Shown piece by piece: positions 1 to 13,611 of a DNA stretch of 64,000 bases. The DNA is from Apis mellifera. Lineage: Eukaryota > Arthropoda > Insecta > Hymenoptera > Apidae. The stretch spans positions 4,728,381-4,792,380 of the forward strand of contig NC_037646.1 in the NCBI RefSeq assembly GCF_003254395.2. The letters run 5' to 3'. Made by a program: the position numbers and the translations under genes. The notes beneath the pieces were generated by a model. The model did not search any database, was not told the DNA's origin, and saw nothing but the letters and a program-made list of their open reading frames with translations. Within the stretch, counting starts at the first letter, position 1, and every line of letters starts with the position of its first letter.

Positions 1-3000
1 ACAATAATATTTTATTTGCCGAGAAAAAAGAAGGACAAAACAATTTCCACAATTTAAGCGTCACAAAGTTATTGGTTTACTGGATATTCTCCGGGGATAG
101 AAATGTATACAGGCTAGTTCTACGAAGTATAAAATAAATTTATCGAGCTGTTTTCCTTTTTTTGATATTGGCTCATTTATAATGATTTATTACACTAATT
201 TAAATATACGAAATATTAAATATCTTTATTATTTCTTCGTAAATTTATCGAAGATAGAAAATTCTAATTGATCTTTCATTTCTCGATTACATTCTTGAGA
301 AAGATAATACATTGGGCATTACGTGCACGTATCTCTACATTGTTTAAAATAACTGTAAATGATATATTTATCTCGTTAATTTAAATTTACCATAAATTTC
401 GCGAATCGACAAAGCTCGAGGAATATTATTTGAAATTCGACAAAAACAATACACTCTTGTATTCGATATTTCTTCAAAGAAGTTCAAAACAAGCACTTGC
501 AACGAAATCAATACAACCATTATTTGATCCTTGATCATAATATTTGCTCTGTCGAAATAAAGAAAAAATATTTGGAAAGTATCAAGGACCATACCGATAA
601 AATTAATTCTGTGACGTAAACCCACATAACGAACCATTTTAACCATTTCTTTCGAGAACGTTTTACCCATCGCGAAAAAAGTATGGCACGACGATGGAAA
701 ATATCGGGTTATCATCGACGCACCATCGATCCATACAGGCGTCGTAAAAGTGATATCACCTTCAGCCTTATTACGTCTGTTATCCTTCGATGCGAAGGGA
801 TGAGAGGCAAGGGATGGTGGCCGCCCCGATTCCTCTCGATCGTTTCTACGTGTGCATCGAGAAATTCCCATTCTATCTATCTTCCTTCCGCGTGTTTGCC
901 TCGATTTTGTCTCGCGATACGTGCATGAGTAGCTGACAATGTCGGATCTTATCTCGATGCAGTGGGAAAATTGATAATGTCACAGCAGATTTTTGTAAAA
1001 TATTGGCATTGCGCCGCGTTTAAATTCCGAAGAGCCACTCGTTTTTTCAATCAATCATATAGAAATCTTCAACGCCCCGGTAATCTTGATCCTCTGGAGA
1101 TCGAGCTTTGTGGGAAAAGTTAAATGTGGATATTATCGATGAAGATAAATTCTCACTGTTGTATCGATTGTTAAAATTGTACTTTTTAACAAGTACAATT
1201 TCCCGATAATTTCGAACGTTTTATCCGAGCGTAATTCATTAAAAAGTATTCATTTCTTGAAAATATAAGTTTTGCAAAAACAATCAGGCTCGGAAACAAT
1301 CTGTTTTCAATCGAGTGGAATATTAAAATTCATTAAAATTTCATAATACGAACACGCACAGCGCTAAAACGGAATAATCCGTGACACAAGTTACGTGCCA
1401 TCGAGCCTCGAAATTTTCATTAATTAGGATAATCTAATATCCGGCAAGCGTTTGTATTAATTATACGAAATTTGAATTAGGAACTATTCGTATCAATTTT
1501 CGAGGAAATTACGATTCAATCGCGAGTTCAAACGCGGTTATTGGATGAGTATAACGATAAATATTGCGATATTAACTTAAACGTAAATAGACAGTTCCGA
1601 TTAAATCCGGAAAAATTGTTATTATTCGCAACGAAATAATATTAACAATTCCCAATTACTTTGCACGTGAAATAATTAAAATTTATCTCGCGATGAAGAA
1701 GACAGAAAGTTAGATTTACACCCCCGTGGAAAACTCTGTGCGTCTCTGCGAGTGTGGAATATTTCTACAAATATATATATATATTTCTCGCGTGTGTGTC
1801 TGAGAGCAATTTGCGATAACACCGTTTTAATACCCCGGAGGCGCAATCTGTGAACTCAAACAACCGCGGTTACATCTAATCGATGGAAGACGAGTACGGA
1901 CATGCTATCTGTTTACAGTCAAACAGAACTTAAATTCCTGGCCACGATTTCCGGGATATTCGTTTATAAGGGCTTAATAAGTGCTCGACCCATCTAATTA
2001 TGCATTGGGTATCCAAACGAAAATGGATTCGTCCAGCCCGGTTAAAAGAGAATTGATAAAAGGGGCGAACGTATAAACAGGGGAAAAGTTCTCTTCGCCA
2101 GATTTAGATTACGAGGAGGATTTCGAGAATGATGTTAAACTTTTTTCAATCGATCAAAGGGTCGAAGAGTCAAATCGTGCAGATTAAATCGTGCATCGAT
2201 CGAGAAATGTATTTCATTGCGAGTGTAATATCTTTCTTTATTACGAATTTAAATATCGAAGAAATTTAAAAAGTAACGAGGCAATTTATGCTCGAACGTT
2301 TATAATTTTTTTGAGAGAAAAATTCGATCGCCAAATGCTTCTTTGATATGAATAAATGTACGAAAAAGAAGAGATAAAAGAACTGAAAGTATCATTTACT
2401 TATGTAATATAATATTTTGCATGCTAATTGAGACTGACTCTTGATATATAGATTCTAATTGCTTTTTACAATTCTTCAAAACTCTAATTTAACTCTGATA
2501 AAGAATCGATAAAGAACGATCATAAAGTCCGACAAATAATCGAAGAAATTTTATTTGCATCTTCCATTATGAAATTTTCTTTTCGAAACGTTTGGGTTTG
2601 CAAAAGCAACACACGCGGCGTGGAATAATCACGTTTACAACGAGAACCTTCGGGCGACAACAACCGTAGCCCGGTTACGTTGTGTTTGCACTCAATGTTT
2701 GGCGTTTGATTAAAAGTGTCGTCGATAAATCTCAATTATCGCGGGGAGCGCGAACACCAACGTCCGGCGAATTTCTGATTAAATTGTCGTGGGAAATATG
2801 CGAAATTAGCATTAAATGCACTACACCCTCCCCGTAATTGGTATGAAAACCAAAAATATACGATCGGCCGCGCCGATGCGAGCATTAATGAAGTCTGCGA
2901 ATTATTGCGTTTTGTCACGTCCACGTTCAATTGTCATTGCGATAAAACGAAATATATTTATTTATCATCGCTTCATTAACCACGGTCACGTATATAATAC

Positions 3001-6000
3001 AAGTAAGTTGAATGGGGGAAGAGGGACACGCGATACGATCGTTGCCCTTTTTAGGACGATGTAATAATAGGCAAATTGTATAGGAATTTGTTATATCTGG
3101 AAATCACTTTATTTTATTCTCTTATTGTGCTTGGAAGACGTTGATACGTACAAATGGTATTTTTAAAGTAAAATAGGTTTTCGAATAAAGAGCTTTACGG
3201 ATGGATAATATGAATTTGATTGACGCAAGAGAATATGCATAGTGATTATGATTAATCGTAGAAAATGTTTTAATATCCGTCGCCATTTCTTTTTTGAAGA
3301 TGCGAATTTATGAATAATAATAATAATAATTTGTCACATCGGTGGGATTTCGTGCGATAGAATAGTTATTGCTCATCTTGTAAAAATTTAATTTAAAATT
3401 TAATCTATCAAAATGTATTATTTTGTCGTAAAATTGCACGTTCGTTATTTCGAAGAATTATGTATTCTGAAAAATCTGTCAAAGTCCCTTTTTTTCCCTT
3501 TTTTCATCTATTTTTTTATTTACCAGAACGCTCTTTCCCGTTATTTTGTTATACAATTGACATTCAGCTTTAAAGATTACGTAGTAAACGTAATCTTCTT
3601 AACGTAGTTTCGTGTTCCTTTTCATTTTGTTGTTTTCAATAAATTATGAATGTACGAAAATTGAATTATTCCTCGTAAAAGGAACGATAGTGAATCTGTA
3701 ATAAATAATTTGAACAAAAGATAAAGTAAAAAATATATATTCGTCTTCGAGAAAAATAACGCGTCAGTAAAAATTTTGAGAGTAAATTACTATATATTTT
3801 GTTGCTTACTTAACAACTTGGATATCTAGGAAGCTTTTAAAGTCTTAAAATTCCTCAGAGCGTCGAAGATCTTGCACATCTTTAAGACGACGTAAAGTTT
3901 GAGATATTCCAAGTTTAAGATTCTTACTCTATTAAGCAGGATAATTTTCTTCCCCTCCTACATATATACAGAAAAAAACTCGAATATATATCTCTCTGAT
4001 AAATTCTCTCACACGCGAGAATTTCGCAAATTTCATAATTTTAATGAATTTTAAAAAAATAAACATTGATCAAATAATATTATTTATATTTCGAATCTTT
4101 TTTTTTTTTTTTTAAATATCAATGCGATGTGATCCGTCGAACAAAAGTTTTTGCGAAGGGGTTGTCAATCCTCAACGAGATCAATTACCATCAAAAATAT
4201 CGGGAAAATATTTTTACGTCATGGTCAATCAGGCTCATTGTAACTCTATTTTTGAAACAATATTATTCTTCCAGCTGCTGAGCGTGACGTGACGCTCGAA
4301 TATGCTACCACTGTACGAGAATTAAAATACATTATTAATATTTACATCTGCGTATAGTTGTAAATCCATTATTCAACAGTGTTCTCCCGTCAATCTACTA
4401 TATCTCGCGTAATAAGATTTCATTATTCGAGATCATATCAATAATCAACCTCTGTCACTTTGACAATTTCGTTAATTTTATTCACAAAATCAAACATCTT
4501 TGCTTTCCAATACTTTTCATCCCTCTGTTCGCATACCATTTGCAAAATTGAAACGTCAATTGTTGTCGAAAAAACCAAATATTCTAGAAATTTTAATTTT
4601 TTTAAAATTCGACTCCTTCTCTTTCGCCTCAGGGATGATATCTCACAGTATCAGCCTATTATTCCTTTCCATACAGCGACGCTGCAATATAAAACACGGA
4701 TAAAAAGAAAAAAAAAAAGGATAGGATTAGCCGAGGCACTCGACGCGAGTATATACGGGTATCCTCGTTATTCGGACGACTGCGTCACAATGGCCGCAAG
4801 GCGATTATAAACTAAAGCAATTAATTATAAGTGGTCTCGCAGTATAACGACTTCATGCTGGAAATTCCGGCCTCGAACGGTGGAGAATACCGCGAATATT
4901 TGGTTTCCCATGAAACGCTTCAAGAACGGCCGCGCCTTCGTCTTCCGGTATGCGGTGAAACTGCAGTTCCCTCCCTTTTCCAACCCACCCCCGCGCGTTC
5001 TTTTCATCCTCCCGTCTTTCTTTCTCTCTCTTTTCCTCCTTCTTTTTAGATCTCCATTTATCAATTACAACGAGCCGGGAGAAGGCGGGAATAAACCGGT
5101 GAAAAATCCTATTATCGTGGAATCCTTCGTCTCTGCATTTATTTTGTTTCCATTTAACTTGCCGCGATGTCTTACCGCCAATCAGATGTATCTGGAATAT
5201 CGATGTCTGTGGTGTGCTGAGTTCGCAATCTTTCTCAATCAACCTGGAAAAAAAATAATAAGTTGTAGTCCAAAGTTTATTACACACAGTGTTTGTTTGA
5301 TTAGTCGAAAGTTAAGCGATCGAATGGCGATCCGGATAGATTTTGAAGGGAAGAAGTTGATGCGCTGGAAAGGAAACGAATTGAAATATCAAATTTGACC
5401 GGTTCAACTTTCCAACGAAACTTTTTCGAACGAAATAAACGAGCGATTTTTACCAGAGAGCAAAATTCCCGTCTGGAAAAATCAACTCCGTTGAAAAAAA
5501 AAAATGTTTAAATATTTAACGTGGAGATCCATCAACCGCCAGTAGAACAAACCTATCAAGAAAAACATTGTCCTCCTCCGGTTCCGCAGAGTTTTACATA
5601 AATAATGAGAAAAGTAGTGAAGCACTTTGCTCGACACTCGTCCCGCAGAGAAGGCCGCAATTTCTAAGGTGACAGTTCCAGTCCATCGAACAGAGTCGAA
5701 AGCAACTCTGTCCCTTCGTAATCGAGCCATTATCCTCGAACATCCGATTAAGAAAACGCACGTTTATCTCTCTCTCTTCTCTGGAACATTCGTGGAAAAA
5801 TTATGTTTTGTCGTTATTAAGTTTTCAGGATTGGGGGAGGATTGGATTCCTCCTCTATCCCTTCTATAAACGAATTTCCTCTCGACAATGGCCTCTTTAT
5901 AAATCTTGGTATACTATTGCGAGATTGACGACGATAGGGATGTTCGTAAGGAAAGGAAATGGAGATGGTGAAACGTTGGATAACCGAGATCCCATTCAAA

Positions 6001-8939
6001 CCTTTGATTCGGTTGTTTCTACGATTATCTTACGGTGCACGTTGAATTTTATCCGGGTTTTCGGAATAATAACTTGGAATTCGAACAACACAGCGAATAT
6101 TTATTATCGATTTTGTAATTTATTATAATTATTTTGGTATGGATATACTGTTAATTAATTTGACTGTTAATATTTTCGGTCACATGGGAAGATATGCCAT
6201 TTCTATTCATGCAAATTATTCAAATAACAAAAGTGTACATTTCCAAAGTCCATTTCACTCCCCAACGAAGAGGAGAGAAGCGTTTCGACGAATCCAAAAA
6301 TCACCCTTCCCTGCATTAGCAATACTCGCAAACAGAAAAATCGCATAAACGATTTCTACGTTCCTTTATCATCCGTATCATCCAATCTTAGTACCTCCGC
6401 ATTGGTTCTTATTGAATTTCAGAGTTCAGATATTGGCTTCCTTTCCGACTATATATATATATATATATAGAACAAATGTAACCTCCTCCTTACAAAATAT
6501 ACAGTTTCGTCGAATAGAAAAATCGAAACTTCGTTCATACTATATGTACTCTTCGAATAACAGAATAGCCTAGTTATAATCATCCACGAATATTTCCAAG
6601 AGGAGAAATAACTCATAAAATTCGCGAAACTTCTTCTCGAACATCCCCTCCTTTCTTCCCAATCGATTTCAACGCCAGAACTTCTCTTTCATAGAGAGAA
6701 TTCGTCGCAATTAAAACGATACTATGAATCTAAACAATAAGAAAATAAAGGATTAATATTTAAGGAAAGAAAGTAATAAAGAAATAAAGTATAAATAACG
6801 AGAAATGTTCAACAAACTTGCTGTTGTCGAAGAACGAAATAAACTGGCTACTTGAAACTTGGCTCAAGACGCAGAGCGCGTATTAATTAACGTAATCTGC
6901 ATCGAAAATGATTATCTTCAATATGGTCAAGACTACTCTCGTTCAAGAACTCTGTATGCATCGATGTTTACCTCGTTTCCAACTTGGGAAGCTAGCTAGT
7001 CAACTTAAAAGCGGTTCCCTCCGGTCTCTTTGAGTATTCCACGTTCTAACCTGATTTCATCGAGGATGGTAGCGGGTTTAACGCGGGCTGCCCTCCTGAT
7101 ATCGGAGTATAACTTTAATGAGGTGACAAAGATGATGCGTCCTTTCCCCCTAAGACGTCAATTATGGCTGTTGTTCGACGCTCGTGCAATTAAACATGCA
7201 AGATCAGCAAGTGGTAGGAATCATAATTCGTCGAGATCAAAGATTTAAGAAATTTGGAATTTATTTATACTTTTATTTAACAACAAAAATACGCGATCTT
7301 TCTTTCGAAATATCTCGTTTAAGCAAAGTCGAGTCGAAGGGAATGATACTTCTGCGTAAAAATAATCTCGAAAGTAATAAAATTGATATGACCTCTCATT
7401 ACTTTTCTATATCTAGTTTAATTAAATTAGAAACATCAAGGATACATCATCACAAAATAGATTCTTCGCCCCGTTAGATTTATAATTTAAACAATTCCAA
7501 ATTTATTTTGATTGTCAGCTCGGATTGGTGGATATTCTTTAATGTCCATTAATTGTCACTATAATAAAATATGCATCGCTCCGATCAATTTCCACGATTC
7601 TGTATCACGGTTCTAAAAACGGTTTCCATTCCGAGTTTTCAAAATTTTACAACAACTTTTAGATCATTGTATCAACGAGATATGGCGTCGACGCGGCACG
7701 GATCCGTTTATTTTATTGTTTCTTTGGCTTGTCTTTCTCGCCAAACTGCGTAGATTTCTTTTACGTAGATTCGGAGATCTCCAGAGAGAACTGGATAAAA
7801 GGAAAATGAACCCTTCGACCACACCCATCTTTTCACATGGCGAGACGTTCACCCCTCGCCCAGAAATCAGGTCTGGGAATCACGATAATCTTGTTCCTCT
7901 CCCTTTCTCTTTTTTTCTTTTTTCGTGAAAAGAGACTCGTACACCGCTCGAAACAACTTTAAAAAGTTTGTATCTTGAAAGAGAAAGAAAAGAATCAAAC
8001 GTGGGGCGTGATTTTTCGGGATCGTCTTAAGACTTGATAAACAACCGATTTGATTGAATCTGTCGTTTTGATAAATTTTGTTCAATTTTTCAATTCTCAA
8101 CATTTTCTTAACACAAAATTCTTTTTTTTTTCTTAATCGAATTCAAATGATTAAAATATCAGATTCGTGGAATGTATTTTATCGACAAACGAAGAGTTAG
8201 ATTAACCAACTTGTAAATAATTCAGGGAGAAAGCAAGATAAGATCTGAGTTATTACTGAGAAATTAATTTTAAATGCAAAGGATTAACCGTCAGATTGAA
8301 TCATTCAATTATGGATTATCCTCCGTTATTTATATCATTGAAAAAGAAATAATTTTCGATTTCGAGCGAAGATTACTCCTCCGTGAAAAGAAATATCGCT
8401 ACAAGAGATTACACGTTTAATCACGATTAATGGGACGGTGAAAATTCGCAAACGCGACGATAATATATTCACAATGTTGACGAAGCGGCCCGCAATTGCA
8501 TAGAATCAAATGACCGCGCTCGTCCACCGTAGATATGGACCGCTTATGAATACGTAATGAGTGTACTTGTGTTTATGTATTTGCGCCAGCCTTAGAATTA
8601 ACGAAACACTTCGCCCCACCAGTGAAATTTTTCGAAATTTGAATATCGAGTTGATTTTTTTCCTCGATCGAGTTTATCGTGAATAGAAGAAATGATATGA
8701 ATATAATTGTGCGAATAAAAGAAATATTTTATATCGTAGAGAATATTTTGTAGAGGAAGATGGAAGAAAAAAGAGAGAGAGAGAGAAAATAATGGTAACA
8801 TTTTCTTCTTGGACGTGTTAGTGGACTCATAAGGCTACCTAAGTCTTAGACATTGAGATATTGGACTTGTGGTCAGGGGATATATTGTGTTTTCTGTGTG
8901 GATTTTTCTGATGCTAGTGCAGAAGAATTTTCCTTTATC
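1..8939. other. Gene-free upstream DNA
   Basis: No exon, RNA gene or intact mobile element is recognisable here. The sequence is AT-rich with scattered microsatellites: an (AT)n run at 1771-1784, a (TAA)n run at 3313-3330, an (AT)n run at 6451-6469 and a (GA)n run near 8772-8786. A more CpG-rich patch lies at about 4,730-5,100. The short open frames here have no domain, no consistent codon pattern and often no ATG start, so I treat them as chance. A small 9-bp stem (AGATTACG and its complement) lies near 3,573-3,597. Confidence 0.6.
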
Positions 8940-9420
8940 GCTCTATTCAAAGAAGATAGATAGATTTCTTTAATTTCGTTTAAGAAAGACAGAAAGCCTC
9001 TAATTTCTCTCGATTCGTAGAAAATGTCTCTTTTTATATACAAGGAAATTTCTTGATGTTTACTCAAAAATAATAGTAATCTTTTAATTTTACACGAAAC
9101 TGAAAGAAAGTAGAAGATTCATATTGAATTTCATTCAAAGAAGGTAGAAACTCTTTAATCTTCCATCAAAATGGAAGTAAAAGTATCGTAATTTTTTTCA
9201 AAGAGGGATAAAAATTTCTCTTAAAGAATATACCTATGAAGCCTTTAATTTTCCATCAGAAAAAGATAGATAGAAACATCGTAACTTTTCTCAAAGAGAT
9301 ATAAGAATTTCGAGATAAGGTAGAATAATTTCTCGTCAAAAGATAGAAATATAGAAAACTTTGCTCGATCCATCTTCAAAAAAAGAAAATAATAATCTCC
9401 CAATTTCACGCAAAATTTCT
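8940..9420. repeat. Degenerate minisatellite-like array
   Basis: A loose module recurs at irregular spacing of tens of bases. It has the form TTTAAT-TTTCC(A/G)TCAAA followed by a purine-rich GA(A/G)GATAGAAA part. Examples are TTCAAAGAAGATAGATAGA at about 8947, TTCAAAGAAGGTAGAAA at about 9134, CTTTAATCTTCCATCAAAA at about 9153 and CTTTAATTTTCCATCAGAAA at about 9243. The copies are diverged and interrupted, so this looks like an old, decayed tandem array. A dot-plot is needed to fix unit length and copy number. Confidence 0.4.
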
Positions 9421-10117
9421 AAAAAAAAAACATTTTTCATAAATAAACAACTTCAAACCTTATCTCATCTCAAATCAAATCTTGCAACTTCCCTTCACGC
9501 CCTTCACACCACTTATGAAACGCCCTTTTAACGTCCATAAACGTCCACGAACGAAAGCAGGGAGGAGGAGCAGGGGTTCGTTTGAAGTCGTTTGTAACTT
9601 CCCCTTAGCGAATCGCGAAGAACTGATGCTCCTGAGAGATCCGAGCCGTTACGAGGGAAATCAGGCGTGACGTGTGCACTCCGCCCGCAAATCTGCCGGT
9701 TGATTCATTCGGGGCACGAGTTCCGGAAGCGTCAGCTTGGAAAAGCAATTATTTCCCTTTAAGCTCCGTCGCATCGCCTCGACACTCGGTTGTGTAAGTC
9801 GTGGTCGCCTGGCTTTCCTCTGGACACGCTCAAGCCTTGTTTATTCCATCCTCGTGGCCTGGTCTCAGAAACGGCGTCCCCTTTCCCTTCTTGTAGCGGA
9901 CCTCTCGAATCATCGTGGTTCAGACATGATGTTTCGAATGAGATTGATCTCTGGTTCGAATAAATGCGTAGTTTCGAGAAGATGGAAAGAAGAATTTGTT
10001 GTGTAAAATTTGTGTTGGGCTATGCTCTTTCTAAATATTCGTTCGTTGATACGCATTTTGTTCGTTTGGAAATGATTTTAGAAGTTTCTTACCACTATTA
10101 ACGATGAAGAATCTTCC

Positions 10118-10133
10118 TAGCGCCATCTAGCAA
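10118..10133 (-). promoter_or_regulatory. CTCF-like motif (reverse orientation)
   Basis: Read on the minus strand the sequence is TTGCTAGATGGCGCTA. It fits the well-known CTCF core (CCACYAGRKGGCGCYA pattern) at nearly every informative position, including the AGATGGCGC centre that resembles insect CTCF sites. It lies about 11 kb upstream of the putative promoter and is not inside a recognisable copy of the 669-bp repeat. The core also contains GCCAT, so a Pho/YY1-type factor is an alternative reader. Binding is inferred from the motif alone. Confidence 0.4.
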
Positions 10134-12937
10134 TGGTTTTCTTTTTCTGTTCTCCAAAGGGAATAAGAGAAGGTATTTTAATGGCACGTAATAACGATTA
10201 ACAGAAGCTGAAACAGAAGTATAACGAAGATTATCCCACAAAGGAAAAAATCATTTTCATAATTGGTTTCCAAAGTACCTTGAAAGTGACAATAATGATA
10301 TATAATTTTATTGTCGTGTATGCATTGCTTTCACCTCTCTTTTGTCATCATTATTCGCTATAATAATCGACTCTAATGAAGGACACAAGCGGCGTGATTA
10401 GGAATTTCGGGTCGATCTGCATGCCCAATTATTCTTGATTCGGGGGAAATTATGCGGGGACGAAAGTTTACCTTAACAATTTGAATCGCTTTAACAAATT
10501 GAATAATTCTAACGTGTGGCGCGTTAAAGGGATTGTACAGAGACATTATTTTAATTTTGAAAAAAAAAATCGAAATCGAATAAAGGTGAAACTAATTTAT
10601 CTCTTCAAGGGATGAAAATTCACTAAATACAAATTAATATATTACCCGTTTAAAATTAAAGTAATATATTACCTTCCAAATAAATCGATTGCATTTATAA
10701 ATATTCAGGGGAGGAGCATGGGTCAATTTATCATTCAGCTTGCCGATATTTTAATAATTTATTAAAACGCGCATCACGTACATTTTAATCCGAAAAATTA
10801 AAATCCATGTGTTTAAAAATCAATTAAATCCTTCTAATCTTTGGTTGTTCATAAATTAAAATTGATCCACAGTATATCCACCTCTAACCACGGTTTATCA
10901 TTTTTTCTCATAACAGATCATAGATGCATAATTACGCGAAATAAATTACGAGAAATATTTAATAGGGCCGGTTATGCATCACGCATAACCGAGCGAGACG
11001 AATTCGTTTTCTCGACGAGCCTTCGCACGCAAATTTATTCTGTACAACGATCGTATTACGTTGTACTCCAATTTTCGATCGGGCTACTATAAACAGGTTT
11101 CGATTGAATTCGAAACGTTTACCGGGCCGGACATCTTCGGTCATTGAAACGTGTAATTGGTTTTGTATGCTGCGCCGCTATACGGAACGGAACCCACACA
11201 ACCCTCCCCCTCCTCCCCGTTACCGGTTTGTGATTAACATATGCAATGCGTTGAAACTCGTTTAAACATCGTGGATTACACAGTATTTTAATCATCCGTA
11301 GGTAATTTGCGTGCAATATCAAAATGCTAATTCAATTCTCGGTACATGATCCCGGAATTCTTGAAAATCCAATTTTCTATAGAAGGGTGAAATGGTCCAT
11401 ATTTATTCGATGGTTATTAAAGGTTGATCAAAGCGAAAAATAATGATACGGTTGAGCAACCATTTGGAAAAAGAAAACAAAATTTTCCATTAATTCTGTT
11501 CTGTGAAAAGGATCATTGATTGATTTTGTTCAAACGTAACAAATTTTTTTCATCTTGATTTATTTTGTGTACTGTAATTGTTGTTCTATAATTTTATTGT
11601 TGATTATAATACTGTTTCTTTTTTTTTTTGGAGAAAAATAGTTCGATTCGAGAATATTTAGAATTTATGATATATTCGAAAGGTTAACTTTGAATCCAAA
11701 TTTTCGTTCTATACTCTTTAATTTTAATTTATTCCAATTATATCTTTGACGTGTATCTTCCTCGATAAAAATCAATTTATCTCTGGGACAAAATGATCAA
11801 ACAAATGTTCGACAAGGATGCAAGCCTCGCCGAAACTGGCTAAAATATTTTTAATTACCGCGAGAAACAATGACAATCACGTCATTTCGTGAAGCTACTT
11901 ATTCCAAATTCAAGCATCACTTCTATTACCATTCGCAATAACTTTCTCGCGCGTGAACTCGGCGCCACTCCAGTTAGCAAACTATTTTCCAGAAACTGAT
12001 TGAATGGAATATTTTCGAAATTTTCCACTGGTCATCACCCGACGCGCATCAAAACTCTTCATTATAAACTCCAAACGAACGAGAATTTCTCGAGTGCTAG
12101 AGAACGTCACACGTTGAGAATTCATTCCTTCCCCTTTTTCCCACAATCGTAGTTTCTACTAGTCTCGTCCCTCGTTACGTCCACATTTAGCGATCCAATC
12201 GAATATGTTTAACACGTAGCAATGGACGTATTTTCATGCAGTTTCCAATTTGAAGAAGAACATTGGTGAGATGATCGAGAAACTCTTTTGCAGAAGATAT
12301 TGATCGCTTGCTGCAACGATGATATTTATGCAGTCCAAATATTTCTATGTATAAAAATATTAAAATTGTTCAATATTTAAAAGCTTACGTGAAAAATGTG
12401 AATCATTATTGTAGTGATACATTGGATCTTTTTAATATTTTTTTTATGAATTTTATAATATATAACATTGAGTTTCATTTATTCATGCTGTGTATCTAAT
12501 ATACTTTTTAGAACTTGGATAATTTATTTTTCACTTTCCATTTCTTATATAAACTCTCTTATCTTGATCATTTTTCAACATTTTTAATTTATGATTAAGT
12601 AGATTACAATAATAACATTTCCATTTTCAAACATCTACAATCTCTATAAAATCATCAATGAATAGTATAAATGTGGATCCATTTTATCAATTTTCTAACA
12701 TCAGAAATCATCTCAATTTCCAACTTACAAAATCTCTGACGAATCTGCTCGCACGTCGTTTCAAGTCCTAAACAATTTCTGCCATCACCATGGTTACACG
12801 ATGTGTCGCAGTAACGAGCAATTCATGATCAATGGAATCTCTTACGAGGCAAGTTTTACGACGCGATCAAAACCATCGACGCCCTCTCTCGTAACAACTC
12901 TCGCCTTAGTCGTCCCGCGCGTTACGCAGCGTCCCCA

Positions 12938-12978
12938 TAACCGGCGTCACAGTCGTAACACCCTCGTGACGCCGGTTA
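12938..12978. other. Perfect GC-rich hairpin
   Basis: TAACCGGCGTCAC (12938-12950) is the exact reverse complement of GTGACGCCGGTTA (12966-12978), giving a 13-bp perfect stem with a 15-base loop. It sits in the CpG-rich island at 12.73-13.25 kb. A GC-rich perfect stem of this length is uncommon in such AT-rich DNA. It could be a structured RNA, a cruciform-forming site or a dimeric protein site. I recognise no known element. Confidence 0.6.
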
Positions 12979-13583
12979 AGGAACCGGCTACACACATTCT
13001 CGAGGCAGGCCAACGACGCTTTCGACGCGTCGCATGCGAGAAGTTGAACAACGTTCACGGTTCGCACTAACGAAGTTGCCAAGTTTTCTCGTTTGTGCCG
13101 CTCTTTAACGTCTCGCTGGGCCACGTTAGGGCGTGTAAAACGCGGCAAACAACGAGGGCAAGGAACGATGAAGCTTGGTACTGGTTGGAACCGTGACTGG
13201 CGATCCCCTTGCTCCAAATGACAACCCAGTTTCATCGCTGTGTTTATATTTGCAATAACAAGAAGGAGAATGGAGTCTAATCGTTCGGATATTTTACACG
13301 TTGAACGAGTATTCGTGATATTTATAATTAAGCAATCTACTAGATATGAGGTTTATTAATTATTAGGTGTTATTGCTTACTCGCTTTCCTCTTCTTCCTT
13401 GCACAAAGAGAATTTTTCTTGCTGGTGTAACATATGTTTCCTCGAGATTTGGGGAGGGAAGCTAACTCTCTACTCAACCATTTGCATTCACTGCAGGCAT
13501 AACAGGCACGAGATCATTCTTCTCACAGAGGGGAATTTCAGCTAACTATTTTTCCTGCAAAAAGAATTTTTTTGGAATCACAG

Positions 13584-13611
13584 ATATATATATATATATG
13601 TGTGTGTGTGT
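13584..13611. repeat. (AT)n(GT)n compound microsatellite
   Basis: About 16 bases of alternating AT run directly into about 12 bases of alternating GT. This is an ordinary simple repeat, likely polymorphic in length. Confidence 0.9.

Noticed and set aside
9953..9963. tRNA box-B-like GGTTCGAAT word
   Set aside because: No A-box at the right distance and no cloverleaf arms can be drawn around it. Similar words at about 50,867 and 59,640 also fail.
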